Below, piece after piece: positions 1-10,796 of a stretch of DNA of 31,874 nt (its first letter is position 1; each line of letters begins with the position of its first letter). Source of the stretch: Glutinoglossum americanum (Eukaryota > Ascomycota > Geoglossomycetes > Geoglossales > Geoglossaceae). The position numbers and the translations under genes were made by a program. The notes beneath the pieces were generated by a model. It searched no databases, had not been told where the DNA came from, and worked only from the letters and a program-made list of their open reading frames with translations. Location of the stretch: NCBI GenBank assembly GCA_020080175.1, contig JAGHQL010000236.1:1-31874 (forward strand). The letters run 5' to 3'.

Positions 1-73
1 CCGGTTTGATGTCTTGATAGTTCGGTAATAAGACTAAGGGGGAGGGGTGGTGGAGGAGAGGTGGATGTTTGAT

Positions 74-112
<39 letters not shown>

Positions 113-612
113 ACCCGCACCCCGCAAGCATCACCGCCTCCATCACAGCGGCAAGATATCGATCTCAGGATCCTACTCCGTAGCTTCAACCTGCTGGAAC
201 TAATATTCCCAGCAATGTACATGCATCTCCCATGAATCTCCCTCTCAGCATCAACTTATCTACAAGAAACAAAGACAAAAAAACAGAATCTACGGGAAGA
301 AAAAAAAGGTAATGCTAGTTTCCAAGTTCCATGCTGCGAGTAGCCCCTGATTTCCCCCTTTTCCTATGTCTGCCTGGAACCGACTAATGTACGGCGACCC
401 CCCCCCCCCCCTTACAAATGCAGCGTTAGGGGGGGATGGGCGTGCGAGTTAAGGGAAGAAAAAAATATTGCATGCGCCTATATGCTCCCATGATCAAAAA
501 ATGAACAGCAAAAAAAAAATTTGGAAAAAAATAATAATTCCCCACCCTGCGCGCCGGAGCTTGAAGAAAAGGGCCACCCTTTACCATCGTTCCAAGGTCG
601 GGACTGACACGT
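1..612. other. Non-coding left edge, low-complexity
   Basis: No convincing gene is seen. The stretch lies downstream of the 3' end of the mitochondrial carrier gene and carries a TG dinucleotide run, a poly-C run at 398-411, and several poly-A and poly-T tracts. The short open frames here are low-complexity and match no family I know. Confidence 0.7.
76..111. repeat. (TG)18 microsatellite
   Basis: A pure TG dinucleotide run of 18 units, seen directly. It makes an apparent open frame of alternating Cys-Val that should not be read as a protein. Confidence 0.97.
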
Positions 613-1892
613 CTATTCAAGAAGATTCTGAAGCACCTTCTTCCTCTCGCCTTCCTCCTTCGTCTTCGCCAGGAACTCGACCATTATTTCATAAACTAAT
701 AGCGTCGTGGTTGATGCTGGGATAGCGCGTAGCATGTTGGTACCCATTCCGGCATAGAAGGCACGCCAGCCTTCCTCTCGCAGGATGGTCTTGAACGTAC
801 TGATGACGCCTCGGTATCGCGGTCCCGGTGGTCTACTTCCCGGCGGACGACTGGAACCAAGAGCCTGTTCGGATGTGCTTCTGAAAGTCATTCCTTCAGA
901 TGAAATATTAGGTATTCTTTGCTGCGTCTGTAGTCTTGTTCGGATGACTTCGTGCGGGTAAGTCGCAGAGCTTGCGCATATCTTGCTCAGGCAGCTGGCC
1001 GCAATAACCCCAAGAGGCTGGAGCTTCTCTCCTTCTTTTCGTTTCCCCAGCCCAGCGCCGGTGAAATACCTCTTAAACCGCTCGTATAAAGGGAACTGAA
1101 CCGCCACGTGGGTTAGCCCCAGTAGGGCTGGGGCCAACCCTGAGTAAAACGAGAGGATTCCCTCGTTATGATACATCTTCCGAGCCGCGTCCAGAGTAGA
1201 CGTGTATTGCCAAGGCGGTCTCGCGCTATGTAGGTTGGATGCGCTGACTTGGGACATCAGTCTGGTTTTGATTACCCAAATTGGATTTGTAAACAACGTG
1301 GAACAAGCACCCGCTGTTACTGACGAGACGAGATGAGAAACCCATTCCCTCTCGGGTTCTCCACGTAAGAGTCAGCGTTCTAGTCCGCCAACCGGACAAT
1401 AAGGGCTAACTAACCGACTTTTTGACCGAAATACTCCTTGCTCCTATTATAGACGGTGAAATAGACTACCCAGGTGGGAATGTATCCCATCGTGATCGGT
1501 CCTAATCCTCTGTACATTCCGCTCAGACCATCCTCCCGCCATATAGTCCTCGCAGTGCCAACCAGGCCTCGATACTGTAGCGGCTGTCCGATACTGATCG
1601 GATCTATCCTCCGCACCCGAAAACCACCTTGCGCCTGCAATTTTGTCTTAATGACGTCTAACGGACAGGTAACGATGCCCGAGGCAAGTCCACTGCAAGC
1701 ACCAGCGAAAGCATGCATGAAATCATTTGAGCATAGCGTCGATAGATATTCCGGATACGTTAACGACTCAGGAGGGCTTTGTGCGATGTCACGTACACCT
1801 GACGGCCCTGGATCTGTTTTTTGTAGGGAAGAATGTGGAGAACCGGGAGGAGACGACTGCCGGTATCGGGAAGACATACTCCAGAACAGCAT
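613..1892 (-). CDS. YIA6: Mitochondrial NAD+ carrier (YIA6/NDT1 type), 407 aa
   Basis: Inner-membrane carrier of the SLC25 family that imports NAD+ into the mitochondrial matrix. Two exons, 1892-1415 and 1358-613, flank a 56-nt intron with donor GTTAGT; phase is kept. Three carrier signatures are visible: PLDVIKTK (about residue 77), NPIWVIKTR (about 184) and YPHEVIRTR (about 293), one per repeat. Trp replaces the acidic residue in the second signature, as is typical of the NAD/pyrimidine/flavin branch. The stretch LYSG-like 'FYSGLAPALLGLTHVAVQFP' around residue 230-250 resembles yeast Ndt1. An N-terminal extension of about 50 residues is poor in recognisable motifs. An in-frame stop lies just upstream, so the start is this Met or the one five codons on. 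Transcribed divergently from QCR7. Rim2-like pyrimidine carriers are the main alternative. Confidence 0.92.
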
Positions 1893-2387
1893 CAGAGTTC
1901 AGCTTTTTGGATGCGAAAGTTGTATAATTGGTATTCTCTTCAGGTTTCCACCGACTCGAGTCAACGGGTCGTGCTCCTGGTTCCCGGTTCTCAGGTGTGC
2001 GGGGGTACTATCTTCCCAGCCCGCGTTTTGTGCGAGTACCACAGCTACTAACTATTATCACCGTCGGTCGACATGTCGGAGTAGCACGTTTGTCAGTCGT
2101 AGGCAATCTGATTCTTTCGCTGTTTTCTGCAGCAATGCGGGAGAGAACGAGGAAAGGGACCGTGGGTTGTGGGGAAAAGACTGTTGCGGGATATCCTAAC
2201 GACGAGAGGTGCAGGGCAGTTACCAAACCACACCGCATCCGCGCGTGTCTTGGCGTGGGGGCCCCAACCCGCCAGATTTCTGCTTACATAACTGCAGATT
2301 GAACCTCATCGTTTGATCTTTCATCGTTCCTCGGTCGTTCCAAGATCTGTCGCTCAACTATCACCACTTGCTGTGTGCTGTGCAGCG
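1893..2387. promoter_or_regulatory. Divergent promoter region YIA6/QCR7
   Basis: A 495-bp gap between two start codons that point apart; both genes encode mitochondrial proteins. An ATTGG (CCAAT on the other strand) lies at about 1926, close to the YIA6 start. Open frames in the gap look like chance. The regulatory role is inferred from position only. Confidence 0.5.
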
Positions 2388-3019
2388 ATGTCTCAGCCAT
2401 CCTTCACAAACTTCATTATCAAGCGGCCATGGCTGCGTCGCTGGATGACTCCATTAGCCAATTGGTATACAGACGCGGCCGGCTATCGGAAGCTCGGTTT
2501 GAGGTGGGAATAAATCTTCATTCCCTCTATGTTCTCGATCCACAGCCAATTGGCATTCTCTGACGTTGCACATTGCTTCTCTGTCTGGTTGTGCTGACCT
2601 ATGTTCGTTTGAAGGGCCGATGACCTGATCCCTGAGGAGTCTGAAACCGTTGAACTTGCCCTCAAACGCCTCTCTCAGAAGGAAGCCTATGACCGTGTCT
2701 TTCGCTTGCGGCGTGCCTTTCAGGTCGGTATCCTAAGCGATGGCAGTGTTTGCTTTAAGGCCGCTCGCATGCTGATCGGCCACAGTGTTCGCTCTCCCAT
2801 CAACTGCTATCCAAGGAGGAACAGACAAAACCCGAAGAGGTATGCCATTCTTTTAGGGATTTTACCAATCTGACATCACATGTTCCAACATGAGCTGGAG
2901 TTAATACTCGCATTCCACAGGACGTACCATATCTGACACCAATTATAAGAGAGATTGAAGCCGAGAAGAAGGAGCGGGAGGATCTAGAGTCTATGGTGAT
3001 CAAGCGGAGACCAGCATGA
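2388..3019 (+). CDS. QCR7: Cytochrome bc1 complex subunit 7 (QCR7), 125 aa
   Basis: Small matrix-facing subunit of respiratory complex III, which sits against cytochrome b. Four exons: 2388-2503, 2615-2723, 2786-2839 and 2921-3019. Joined, they read from MSQPSFTNFIIKRPW through LANWYTDAAGYRKLGLR, DDLIPEE, EAYDRVFRLRRAFQ and EEDVPYLTPIIREIEAE, a full-length match to the family (yeast protein about 127 residues). The donors of the first two introns are unusual (GTGGGA and GTCGGT). Each junction restores family-conserved sequence, so the splicing model is firm. No cleavable targeting peptide is apparent, as usual for this subunit. Confidence 0.96.
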
Positions 3020-3403
3020 GCTGTTCTCTATGGCGAGGCTCAAGATACAGGTGTCTCCATGGCAGTTGATAGTAGAAGGGAAAAAGTGGACTGTAGACTA
3101 TATTGTAGAAAATGTGCAAACGCCGCCGAACTATTTATATCAAAAAAAGCATTACCAAGGTTACTCACTAAACGCACTTACTATGGTTAAGGTTACTCTA
3201 AATGTCACAAACTATATTGTTTGTACCCTATCAGGTCCCTGAGGCAAAAACGATCGTAACCTAAACGTCCTCGTCAGAAGGACGGATCCAGGTATCCATG
3301 TCAAATATCCACCCAGCTGGTCAAAGGCAGCCAAGCCGATGACACAGATTAGTGGCGGGTGAGCCCTAACCATATAGTCTACGGATGGCTCATGACCCAA
3401 GAT
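3020..3403. other. Convergent intergenic region QCR7/MAG1
   Basis: This 384-bp stretch lies between two 3' ends. A ten-base direct repeat, AAGGTTACTC, occurs at about 3157 and 3189. I see no gene. Confidence 0.6.
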
Positions 3404-4793
3404 CTACATCTGCATGGCCTCAACATCGACATTCTCTATTCTCCACATGTACCACATGAACAGACTCCTAGCTTGATCAGCGACATCTCCAAACGCACAT
3501 GCTGGCAGAACTGCATACCTATATGGTGCAAACTTAGACGCAATTTCAAGCATGTCCTTCTCAGGCATATATTTCCATTTGCCACCTCCCTTGGCCTTGA
3601 GCTTACTCACGTCTCTACCTATATATGTAGCTACTCCGCGTCTATGTGAACCTCAGCTCTGCAGTTCCCCTAGGATGTAGGCAGCCAAGCTCGCGTGTAC
3701 TTACTGTACTCCAAGGTCCCCAGTCGAAAAGATATCCATCCGCTTCAGCCCGAAGCAAGAGAACATCTCGACCGACCATTTCCCCAAACCCCTAACTGCA
3801 ATCAGTTTCTCCATTACTTCCTCGTCACTTCCATTGATCAGCATTTCGGTTGAAAGCTCGCCGCTGGCGAACTTTTGTGCGAGTCCTTGAATGTACTCTG
3901 CTTTACGACCAGAGAGCCCGGCTGTCCGTAGGGTCGCTAAATCGCATGCTGCCACTCGTGAAGGTGTTGGGAAGCTCTGCGACAAGTCCTCCTCTTCATT
4001 CGCTGCCGCATCATCGCTGAAAAGAAGTATGAATTTTCGTTTGATGGATTTCGCGGCTTGGCCGGAGACCTTGTACTTTCTTAGGTTCCATAAGCACCAA
4101 TTTTGAATAGATCCGTACCTGTTGAGAAATGATACTACTCGCTAGGGTCACGAAGGGGTCAATTTCCTCTGCAAGTCCCTCGGGAGAGAAGATCCGGCAG
4201 TGGTGCCTGCCAATGACGTGTTTGAGTGCTGGGTCAACCTTAATAAGGTGGGCACAAGCCTCCTCTAAAATATTTTCCGTTGTTCTTGAAGCGTGCAGTC
4301 CAGAATTTTTGGCCCCAGAGAGAACTGGCCCGTCTGTAGAGGTAATAACCCGAGAAGTTTCCGGTGACACCAAAGGAGCATTCGTCCGATGAGGGCCTGC
4401 TGGTCTCTTCGCTGATATTGGCGAAGAGTCACGTCCCGCTGCTCTAGAGACGTGGGGAACACCCATCAAACCAGCCTCTACTGGTGTTTTTGGAGGGGCG
4501 GGCGACCCATTTCGCTTCCGCCTTGGTGTACTTGGATCGCGCGAAGTCGCCGTCTCAGCCTTCAACGACTTGGAAGCTCGCCCTGTCTTGCCCCTTTTGG
4601 TGACTCTGCTGGGCTCTACTTTACCGAGCGTTTGGCCTGTTTTGCTAGAGGGTGTGGAGGACCGGCCAACGGCGTTAACCCTAGCAGAACGCCTCAGCGC
4701 CATCGCTCCACGAAGGATACGGTCTAAGAAGGCCACTGTGACAATATTGCCACTGTTCGACGAGTTAAGGTGTGAAGTCGCAGTATGACGCAA
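3404..4793 (-). CDS. MAG1: DNA-3-methyladenine glycosylase II (MAG1/AlkA family), 408 aa
   Basis: Base-excision repair enzyme that removes alkylated purines from nuclear DNA. Four exons: 4793-4119, 4069-3705, 3641-3519 and 3467-3404, with introns of 49, 63 and 51 nt. The catalytic domain begins near residue 185. It has the ASSIISQQ helix (218-225) continuing as VSGQAAKSI across intron 1. The helix-hairpin-helix is VRGLGKWSVEMF, and the catalytic Asp lies in GDLGVQRG (Asp343, just before the second junction). Near the end is LFMWYMWRIEN, which closes the fold. The N-terminal 170 residues are basic and Ser/Pro-rich, contain several Lys/Arg clusters and look disordered; they may hold a nuclear localisation signal (inference). 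A second Met near residue 31 could be an alternative start. Divergent from CIA1. Confidence 0.94.
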
Positions 4794-5383
4794 GTGTATT
4801 TGTCATTATCAGAGCCTCACTCGGGTAAAATGGAGTCGCGACGGGTCATCCCACGCAGGTTCATCACGCAAACTACTCAGGGTCCAGCGCACCAGGCTAA
4901 GCTGGCTTCCATAGGGGGCATGCGTCTGTATCTGCGGTGTTCGGAGTAATCGAAGTGATCATTACCCCAAGTTTCTCTAGATCCCACCGAGTCTTCTTAG
5001 TCTTGGCAGCTTGTGGGGTTCTCTCTCCAGTTTTTCTTGGCATGGCTCGCTAAGAGATCGTGGATGCATATCGTATCTTACTTTTATGCAGGTCATGTTG
5101 CACAAGTTAGATCAGGGACGGACATTGCACGTGCCCCTTATATGCATGATCGTAAAGAGCCGTCGCTCTTGGTGATTGATGGTTAAATCGATCCGGAGGA
5201 ATAGTGCTCTCGAATGTGCAAGCCGTGGTTAATGTATTGTATGTTTAAGTACTCACGTACATGCATACTTGTACCATGTAGTATTCCTCGATGCAAAACT
5301 TCATCGCTTATCCCAGTCCTGGTCACGCACTTCTTTGTGCGTCGTTGGGAGCCCTCCAACGAGACCTCTAAATCTCAGTAACA
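4794..5383. promoter_or_regulatory. Divergent promoter region MAG1/CIA1
   Basis: A 590-bp gap between two start codons pointing apart. It holds one palindromic CACGTG at 5128-5133, a core recognised by bHLH factors such as Cbf1 in fungi. No open frame here is gene-like. Regulatory use of the motif is inferred. Confidence 0.45.
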
Positions 5384-6785
5384 ATGACGACTGTTAAGAT
5401 TAGCCTCCTCGCTCCTTTCAATCCTCCATCGCTTTCCCGTACCTGGTCCTCTCAGCCGCACCACTCACTTCCGCTTCTTGCAACTGCCTCTTCTGATAAG
5501 TCCGTCCGTGTTTATTCTCTTACGTCGTTTAACCTCATTTCCACTATTGAAGGAGGTCATAAACGCTCTATCCGGTCAATCGCATGGAAGCCTGGCACTA
5601 AGGGTGAATCTGTTCTTGCAACTGGCTCGTTTGACTCCTCGGCGGGTATATGGCGTCGATGGGATAATGACATGGTTCCACGGCCAGAGCGGCAAGAGAT
5701 AGAAATTGGAAGCGGGAGTAACGGAGAGGAAGAGGAGGAGGAGGAATGGCGGTTTGCGGTTGTGCTGGACGGGCATGAAAGCGAGGTAAAGAGCGTGGCG
5801 TGGAGTGCGGGAGGCAATTTCCTAGCAACATGCTCTAGAGATAAGAGTGTTTGGGTTTGGGAAGAGATGGAAGATGATAATTTTGAGACGATTGCTGTCT
5901 TGCAAGAACATGAGGGAGATGTCAAGTGTGTGGTTTGGCATCCAGAGGAAGAGGTGGGCACAAATCCCTAGTCTCGGGGATGGTGGATAGTGTCTAACGG
6001 TACAATGATCCTAATAGCTACTAGCCTCGTCGTCATACGACGATACTATTCGTCTCTACAAAGAAGATATCGACGATTGGACCTGTATATCTCTTCTCAA
6101 AGGCCACAACTCCACCGTCTGGTCCATCGACTTCGAGCCTACATCCAATCCATCACTTGTAGCTACCGGCAATATTTCATCACCCGTATCCACCCGCTTT
6201 CTGGAAATGCGGAATGCAGCTGGGCCTCGGCTAGTATCTACGTCTGACGACCTAACCATTAGAATATGGAGTCGAGTGCCAAGGGAAACGGATGGAGCGC
6301 TTGGTGAGCATGGTATGATACCAAGTAGAATCCGTACTGGGAGCATCGAGGAAGAATGGACGGAGGAGGCGCAATTTCCGCAGGCTCATACGAGGGCAAT
6401 CTACTCTGTAGCTTGGAGCAAGCGAACGGGTAGGGTGGTGAGCGCGGGTGGTGATGGGAAAATAGTCGTCTATGAAGAGCGATGGCGATCTGGAGATAGG
6501 ACTTCAACCACACCGGGCAACGACCATACTCCCGCCAAGCCTGAAAATAGCCAGGTGGGGGAGGGTGTACAGGGTACCGATAGTCAAAGAGAGCTCACCG
6601 GTGATGACGCTGTGGCGGCGACCGAGTGGGTAGTCTTAGCAGAGATGCCAGCGGCCCACGGGGTGTATGAGGTCAACCACGTCTGTTGGGCCAAACGATT
6701 TGATAAGGGTCGGACAAAGGACGAAGAGGTTATTATTAGCACCGGGGACGATGGCGCGACCAAGGCTTGGATTTTGGGGTCGTGA
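5384..6785 (+). CDS. CIA1: Cytosolic iron-sulfur assembly protein CIA1 (WD40), 445 aa
   Basis: Seven-bladed WD40 propeller subunit of the CIA targeting complex, which docks client apoproteins for late Fe-S cluster insertion in cytosol and nucleus. Two exons, 5384-5953 and 6018-6785, with a 64-nt intron (donor GTGGGC, branch-like TCTAAC). The join reads WHPEEE-LLASSSYDDTIRLYK, typical of the family. WD-type blades can be followed at GGHKRSIRSIAW, LDGHESEVKSVAW, LQEHEGDVKCVVW, LKGHNSTVWSIDF, AHTRAIYSVAW and AHGVYEVNHVCW, ending in GDDGATKAWIL. A Glu-rich insert follows the second blade, and a longer insert rich in Gly, Asp and Thr precedes the last one. These explain a length above the roughly 330-340 residues of yeast and human forms. 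Confidence 0.95.
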
Positions 6786-7928
6786 AAGGGGTGTTGTGCC
6801 CTGATCTCATGAGCACTCTCGAGACTTCCGAAGCCCCGTTCGTCTGATCTCAGAGAGAAAGCCGATTGCATCCATCGGAATGCTCGATACAAATGTTTGG
6901 TAAGCGGTGCAGATCAGAGGGATGGTGTTTCTCAACAATCTGAGCACAGGAGCTCTTCGGCCTGGTCCAAGTATTCAAAGTACATGTACCTTAGCTGTTT
7001 TCTAATCTGACACGGGAGTAATTCCTGTGTGTCACGGCAAGTGCCAACAAACATTAGCACCTCTCCTGTCCTAGATATCCGAGGAGCGTAAGATCGAGCA
7101 CGGGGAAGGCACATGCATGTATGCATGCTGTACCGTGGAACCGGACGGGCGACCCGCTGTGTTGCGTATCCAGCTGTCGGGTCTTGGGTGATGCATCGAA
7201 AAGGCACTCCGTAGTTCTGACGAAATCTCACTGTTCACCTACAACTTCTATCACTAACGATGGAAGGTGCGCAACTTGATCCATGATGCTTCTATTATTG
7301 GGACGCGGCAAAATCATGCATGAATCGTGGTTCTCCGGTCGCCCAGCTACTGAACTCCTAAAAATTGCCACATGCAAAACCCGTGGCGTCCATGCGCGAA
7401 TGTATCAAGTACTGCGGTACTCGCTGGTTCCCCCGCTCTCGAGTATTAGCTGCGTGTACTCTGTACTTGGCCCACCGTCTTGTGGCTGACATCGGGCCGA
7501 GCTGACTTGACTGCCTGACATAAGTCGTCATCGTCTACTGAAACCTCGAGCACGCACCCCAACCACCTCCTTCTATTTCGGTCCATCTCGGTCCTCTCAG
7601 TTTCTTCCTTATCATCACCTCTCTCCCGCTCTCTCTCCTTCTCCTTTTGGTTGTTTCTCAGCTCTTTTTTCTGTCTAAGCTTCTATTCTACTCTTCGATC
7701 TTATTGTGTCTTTGTTAGCGATCGCAAACTAACCATTGTTTGCCTCGTTTGTTCCAGGACTTTCTAACGTCGACCGTAGCTGCCGTAAGCCGAAGTTCTC
7801 GCAAGACAACTACCCGAACTGTTTACTTATCAAAGTGGCGAAATTGAATATAGTTCATAATAAGGTCCAGCTGTCACTGCTGACTATCGCGCCTGGATCA
7901 ATCTATTATCTCATTGCAGACTTTCCTC
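6786..7928. other. Long intergenic region and SOK1 promoter/leader
   Basis: A 1.1-kb stretch between the CIA1 stop and the SOK1 start. The last 370 bases are strongly pyrimidine-rich (7555-7700), as at many fungal transcription starts. A near-palindrome of repeated TGCATG motifs lies at about 7112-7128. A 99-codon open frame on the minus strand at 6932-7231 has no recognisable features and is not called. No RNA gene was seen. Confidence 0.5.
7785..7919 (+). other. Possible 5'-UTR intron of SOK1
   Basis: Donor GTAAGC, a GCTGACT branch-like site near 7880 and acceptor CATTGCAG lie only nine bases before the likely start codon. This would be a 135-nt leader intron. It rests on splice signals alone. 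Confidence 0.35.
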
Positions 7929-10796
7929 ATGCATCGTCTTTCGTCCAACCTCAACGACGTTCTCCCCGGCTCCACCCCGGATGCCACCTCAGATATACCT
8001 GAAGATGTTGATTTGATGTCGTCTGATGATATGGCGCAAGACGACACGCCTCCACCTCGTATCGCTACTCGTTTTAGCAAGCGTCCCTCGATTAACCGTC
8101 GTCGTTCGTCCGCTGCGTCGTCTCGCCGCAATTCCCTTTCCTCGACCCACTCTCATCACTCTCGTCATTCGTATCATGGGGCTCAAAGTCGCTACATCGC
8201 TCAACATCTCCGCCGTGCCTCGATCATTGAATCTCGCAAGGCCCGCCTGGCGGATCGAGCTGCACATGCTGAGGCGGTGCGCATGCGTGCTGCGATGGCG
8301 AAGGCTGCGATGCGACCGTCTAATTCAGAGGAGCGCGCGCTAGCGGCGCAACAGGCGCGGGAAAAGATCCTAGCCCAGGTGGCCGCCGCCTGTGCAGAGG
8401 AGGTGAGGCGGGCGAAGAATATTGCAGAGGGGATGAAGGAGAAACGCGAAGCGGAGGGGAGAAAGCTAAGGGAAGTGATGGAGGAGAGGCTCGCCGATGC
8501 TGAAAGGAGACGAACTGAACTACTAGATAAGAGGAATACAAGGAGGGGTCGTGCGACGAGTATTCCGCGAGCGGAGGACAAAAGACCTGTTCGGAGAGAA
8601 GAGAGTTCCGAGAAAAGGGAGACCGCTGTACGGAAGATACAGAAAGCCTGGAGGATAGTACAAAGGAGAAAGGCCGTGAAGGACTTCACAGAATTAGGCT
8701 TGTCAATAGAAGGAGTTCGTGATACGAGCTTTGAAGAGGTTGGCGCATTGCTTTCACAGGAAAGAGTCATTAAGACTACCGCGAAGGTCTTACAGCTATG
8801 TGGATTGCAGGATGGAGAATTGGGTGGTGCTGGAGAGACATCCGCCGTTCGGACATTCTTGAGCGCGTTTTTGGTTTTGGGGCACCCCGCGCAGGTGCTC
8901 AGTAGTGATGGTGAGCAAGAGCAGGTACACACATCCCTCGCCACCGTTAGTGCACCCGGCCTTGCTGATGCATTATTTCAGGACCTCATTAAAAAGTCGA
9001 AAGATCTCTTAATATCTTTCGAGCATCTCCTATCCAGTTTAACGGCGTCGAACAGTTTCGTAGCGTCCTCGATACGATCGCAGTCTCTATCTGAGGCGTA
9101 TGTTTCGTTTCTTACTGCTTTCTCAGCTTGGAAAGCCCATGACTCGAGCGTCTTAGTCCAGACCATGATCGCACAATTTATCGAGCTCGATCTAATTTGG
9201 CAAAAGGTCAAGAATGAGACCGAAGAGGTTACAGCAGAATACCGACAGGGGATCCGGGAGCAGCAGGTCCTGTTACTCGTGAGGATAAAAAGGCTGGCGG
9301 GCCCAGAGAAAGCAAAGAGACTAATCAGAGATGCTATGCGCGAAGCACACAAGAGCAGGGTGAAGAAACCTGCTGGTGATGTGCGACCAAGGGTGACTCC
9401 GGCAGAGTCGCCAGTGGACCAGATTCCTCAGGATCGCCCGCAGCGACCGCGAGAGTCTATGCAATTCGATGAGCTTCTGAAATCAATGTCAAGTATCCCC
9501 GACAACAGACTGCTAGTGCATGAATTAGCAATCAACAGGGAATACAGAATCGGCGCAGGAAACGCTGTGACTTCCCATGTTCGGGAGACACTCAATCGTG
9601 CCGTGTTTGACGGCATGAGACGCGATATCCAAGCTGGTGTGGGCGATAGGTGGATAGTTGCTATGGTGGAGAATCTTCGCGATCGGCTCCTTCGACTCCT
9701 CCAGCCTCACCAATCAGAGTCTTCCCTTTACACAGTTGTTTCGGAGACTCTAGATCCTGTCCTCATCGAAAACGAATGCCGCCGCGGGAGATTCTCGTAT
9801 GAACGCTTCTTTGCTTTTATGCAATCGATTCTCCCAAAGATGTGTGCACCGGCACGGGATGTGGATGTCAAGGCGTTCGCTGAAGACCGCAGTGGAGATT
9901 CTATAGACCGCCTAGCTAGGCTCGTCCGTGTAATTGATCTCCTCGTGCTCGACCATGCAAACTTCATGCTTCAGATCTCCGCGCCAGATCTCATCAGAGA
10001 GGCGCCGGGGTACGAGGAGAGGCGATTTGCACAAGACATTGCCACAGGCTCAACTTCGTTGGAGAAAACCAAAAGATGGTGGCTGGATGCACGGGAGAAG
10101 GTTCTTGCAGAACTGGCTAGAAGGGACATCGAGGGTTCCAACCAACAAACTCATAGGCCGACTTTTGAGAAAATCTATTTTCGCGGGCTGACAAATATTG
10201 CAATTGCTACCTCTAAGTTACAAGAGGATGAATTACCTGAGACTCTTCATCTCGACACGAACAGGATAATGCGTTTTCGCCGCCGTTCACTTCGAATTAT
10301 CGCTGTCGGCTCGATCCTCTTGACAGCAAAAAATTTGCTGAAGCGTGACGTGAGAACGCAATGGAAGATAGAGGCTGACAGGATCTGGAAGATTTTGAAG
10401 GATAACGAATCTTCTGGGAGCACGAGTAGTGATGCAGCTGCCGAAATCATAAGCACCATCGAATTCTCCCACGCACTTCCTCCAGCTACAAAGGTCCAAC
10501 TTGGCAATATCGTCGCTCGCGTACTGGCGCAAGTGCAGGCTGGCCAGATCACAGATCCCGTAATGCGACTCTTGTTCCAAAGACTTAAGACACATATTTT
10601 CGTCCGGCTGTCAGCAACAAGCGCAAACGATCGGGTTAGGGTGGCGAGTACAGCGAGTGAGGGACTAGCATCAAGTGGATTGCCGGAATATATTGGCATG
10701 GTAGGGCAAATGGTTGAGGAACTTATGAGGGTGTCAGATGTGGATAGGAAGTCTCACCACACGTGGTACGAGAAGATTACTGCCGAGACGGTGTAA
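7929..10796 (+). CDS. SOK1: SOK1 / T-complex protein 11 (Tcp11) family protein, about 936 aa
   Basis: Member of the Tcp11 family. Yeast SOK1 suppresses loss of cAMP-dependent protein kinase, but the biochemical role is not settled. The start is the ATG giving MHRLSSNLND; the frame stays open upstream only through a non-ATG codon. The first 110 residues are Ser/Arg-rich. Residues about 110-220 form a charged Ala/Glu/Arg helix that looks coiled-coil, followed by an IQ-like motif (RKIQKAWRIVQRRKA, about 233). The Tcp11 domain then runs to the end. A 57-nt stretch at 8925-8981 has donor GTACAC, branch CTGAT and acceptor TTTCAG. It has no stop and is a multiple of three, so it hides in the open frame. 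Removing it joins GEQEQ to DLIKKSKDLL, and I treat it as an intron. Unspliced length would be 955. Confidence 0.88.
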   Translation: MHRLSSNLNDVLPGSTPDATSDIPEDVDLMSSDDMAQDDTPPPRIATRFSKRPSINRRRSSAASSRRNSLSSTHSHHSRHSYHGAQSRYIAQHLRRASIIESRKARLADRAAHAEAVRMRAAMAKAAMRPSNSEERALAAQQAREKILAQVAAACAEEVRRAKNIAEGMKEKREAEGRKLREVMEERLADAERRRTELLDKRNTRRGRATSIPRAEDKRPVRREESSEKRETAVRKIQKAWRIVQRRKAVKDFTELGLSIEGVRDTSFEEVGALLSQERVIKTTAKVLQLCGLQDGELGGAGETSAVRTFLSAFLVLGHPAQVLSSDGEQEQVHTSLATVSAPGLADALFQDLIKKSKDLLISFEHLLSSLTASNSFVASSIRSQSLSEAYVSFLTAFSAWKAHDSSVLVQTMIAQFIELDLIWQKVKNETEEVTAEYRQGIREQQVLLLVRIKRLAGPEKAKRLIRDAMREAHKSRVKKPAGDVRPRVTPAESPVDQIPQDRPQRPRESMQFDELLKSMSSIPDNRLLVHELAINREYRIGAGNAVTSHVRETLNRAVFDGMRRDIQAGVGDRWIVAMVENLRDRLLRLLQPHQSESSLYTVVSETLDPVLIENECRRGRFSYERFFAFMQSILPKMCAPARDVDVKAFAEDRSGDSIDRLARLVRVIDLLVLDHANFMLQISAPDLIREAPGYEERRFAQDIATGSTSLEKTKRWWLDAREKVLAELARRDIEGSNQQTHRPTFEKIYFRGLTNIAIATSKLQEDELPETLHLDTNRIMRFRRRSLRIIAVGSILLTAKNLLKRDVRTQWKIEADRIWKILKDNESSGSTSSDAAAEIISTIEFSHALPPATKVQLGNIVARVLAQVQAGQITDPVMRLLFQRLKTHIFVRLSATSANDRVRVASTASEGLASSGLPEYIGMVGQMVEELMRVSDVDRKSHHTWYEKITAETV

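Noticed and set aside
2285-2300. Minus-strand GGTTCAATC resembling a tRNA B box
   Set aside because: No A box at the expected distance and no acceptor stem.
1474-2302. Plus-strand open frames of 241 and 124 codons
   Set aside because: They lie antisense to the YIA6 first exon and in the promoter gap. They have irregular composition and no family likeness.
6932-7231. 99-codon minus-strand frame in the SOK1 upstream gap
   Set aside because: It has no recognisable domain, no splice context and unremarkable codon pattern, so chance is as likely as a gene.
8201-8944. 247-codon minus-strand frame
   Set aside because: It is the antisense shadow of the Ala/Glu/Arg-rich SOK1 helix, shown by its long Ala/Ser/Leu runs.
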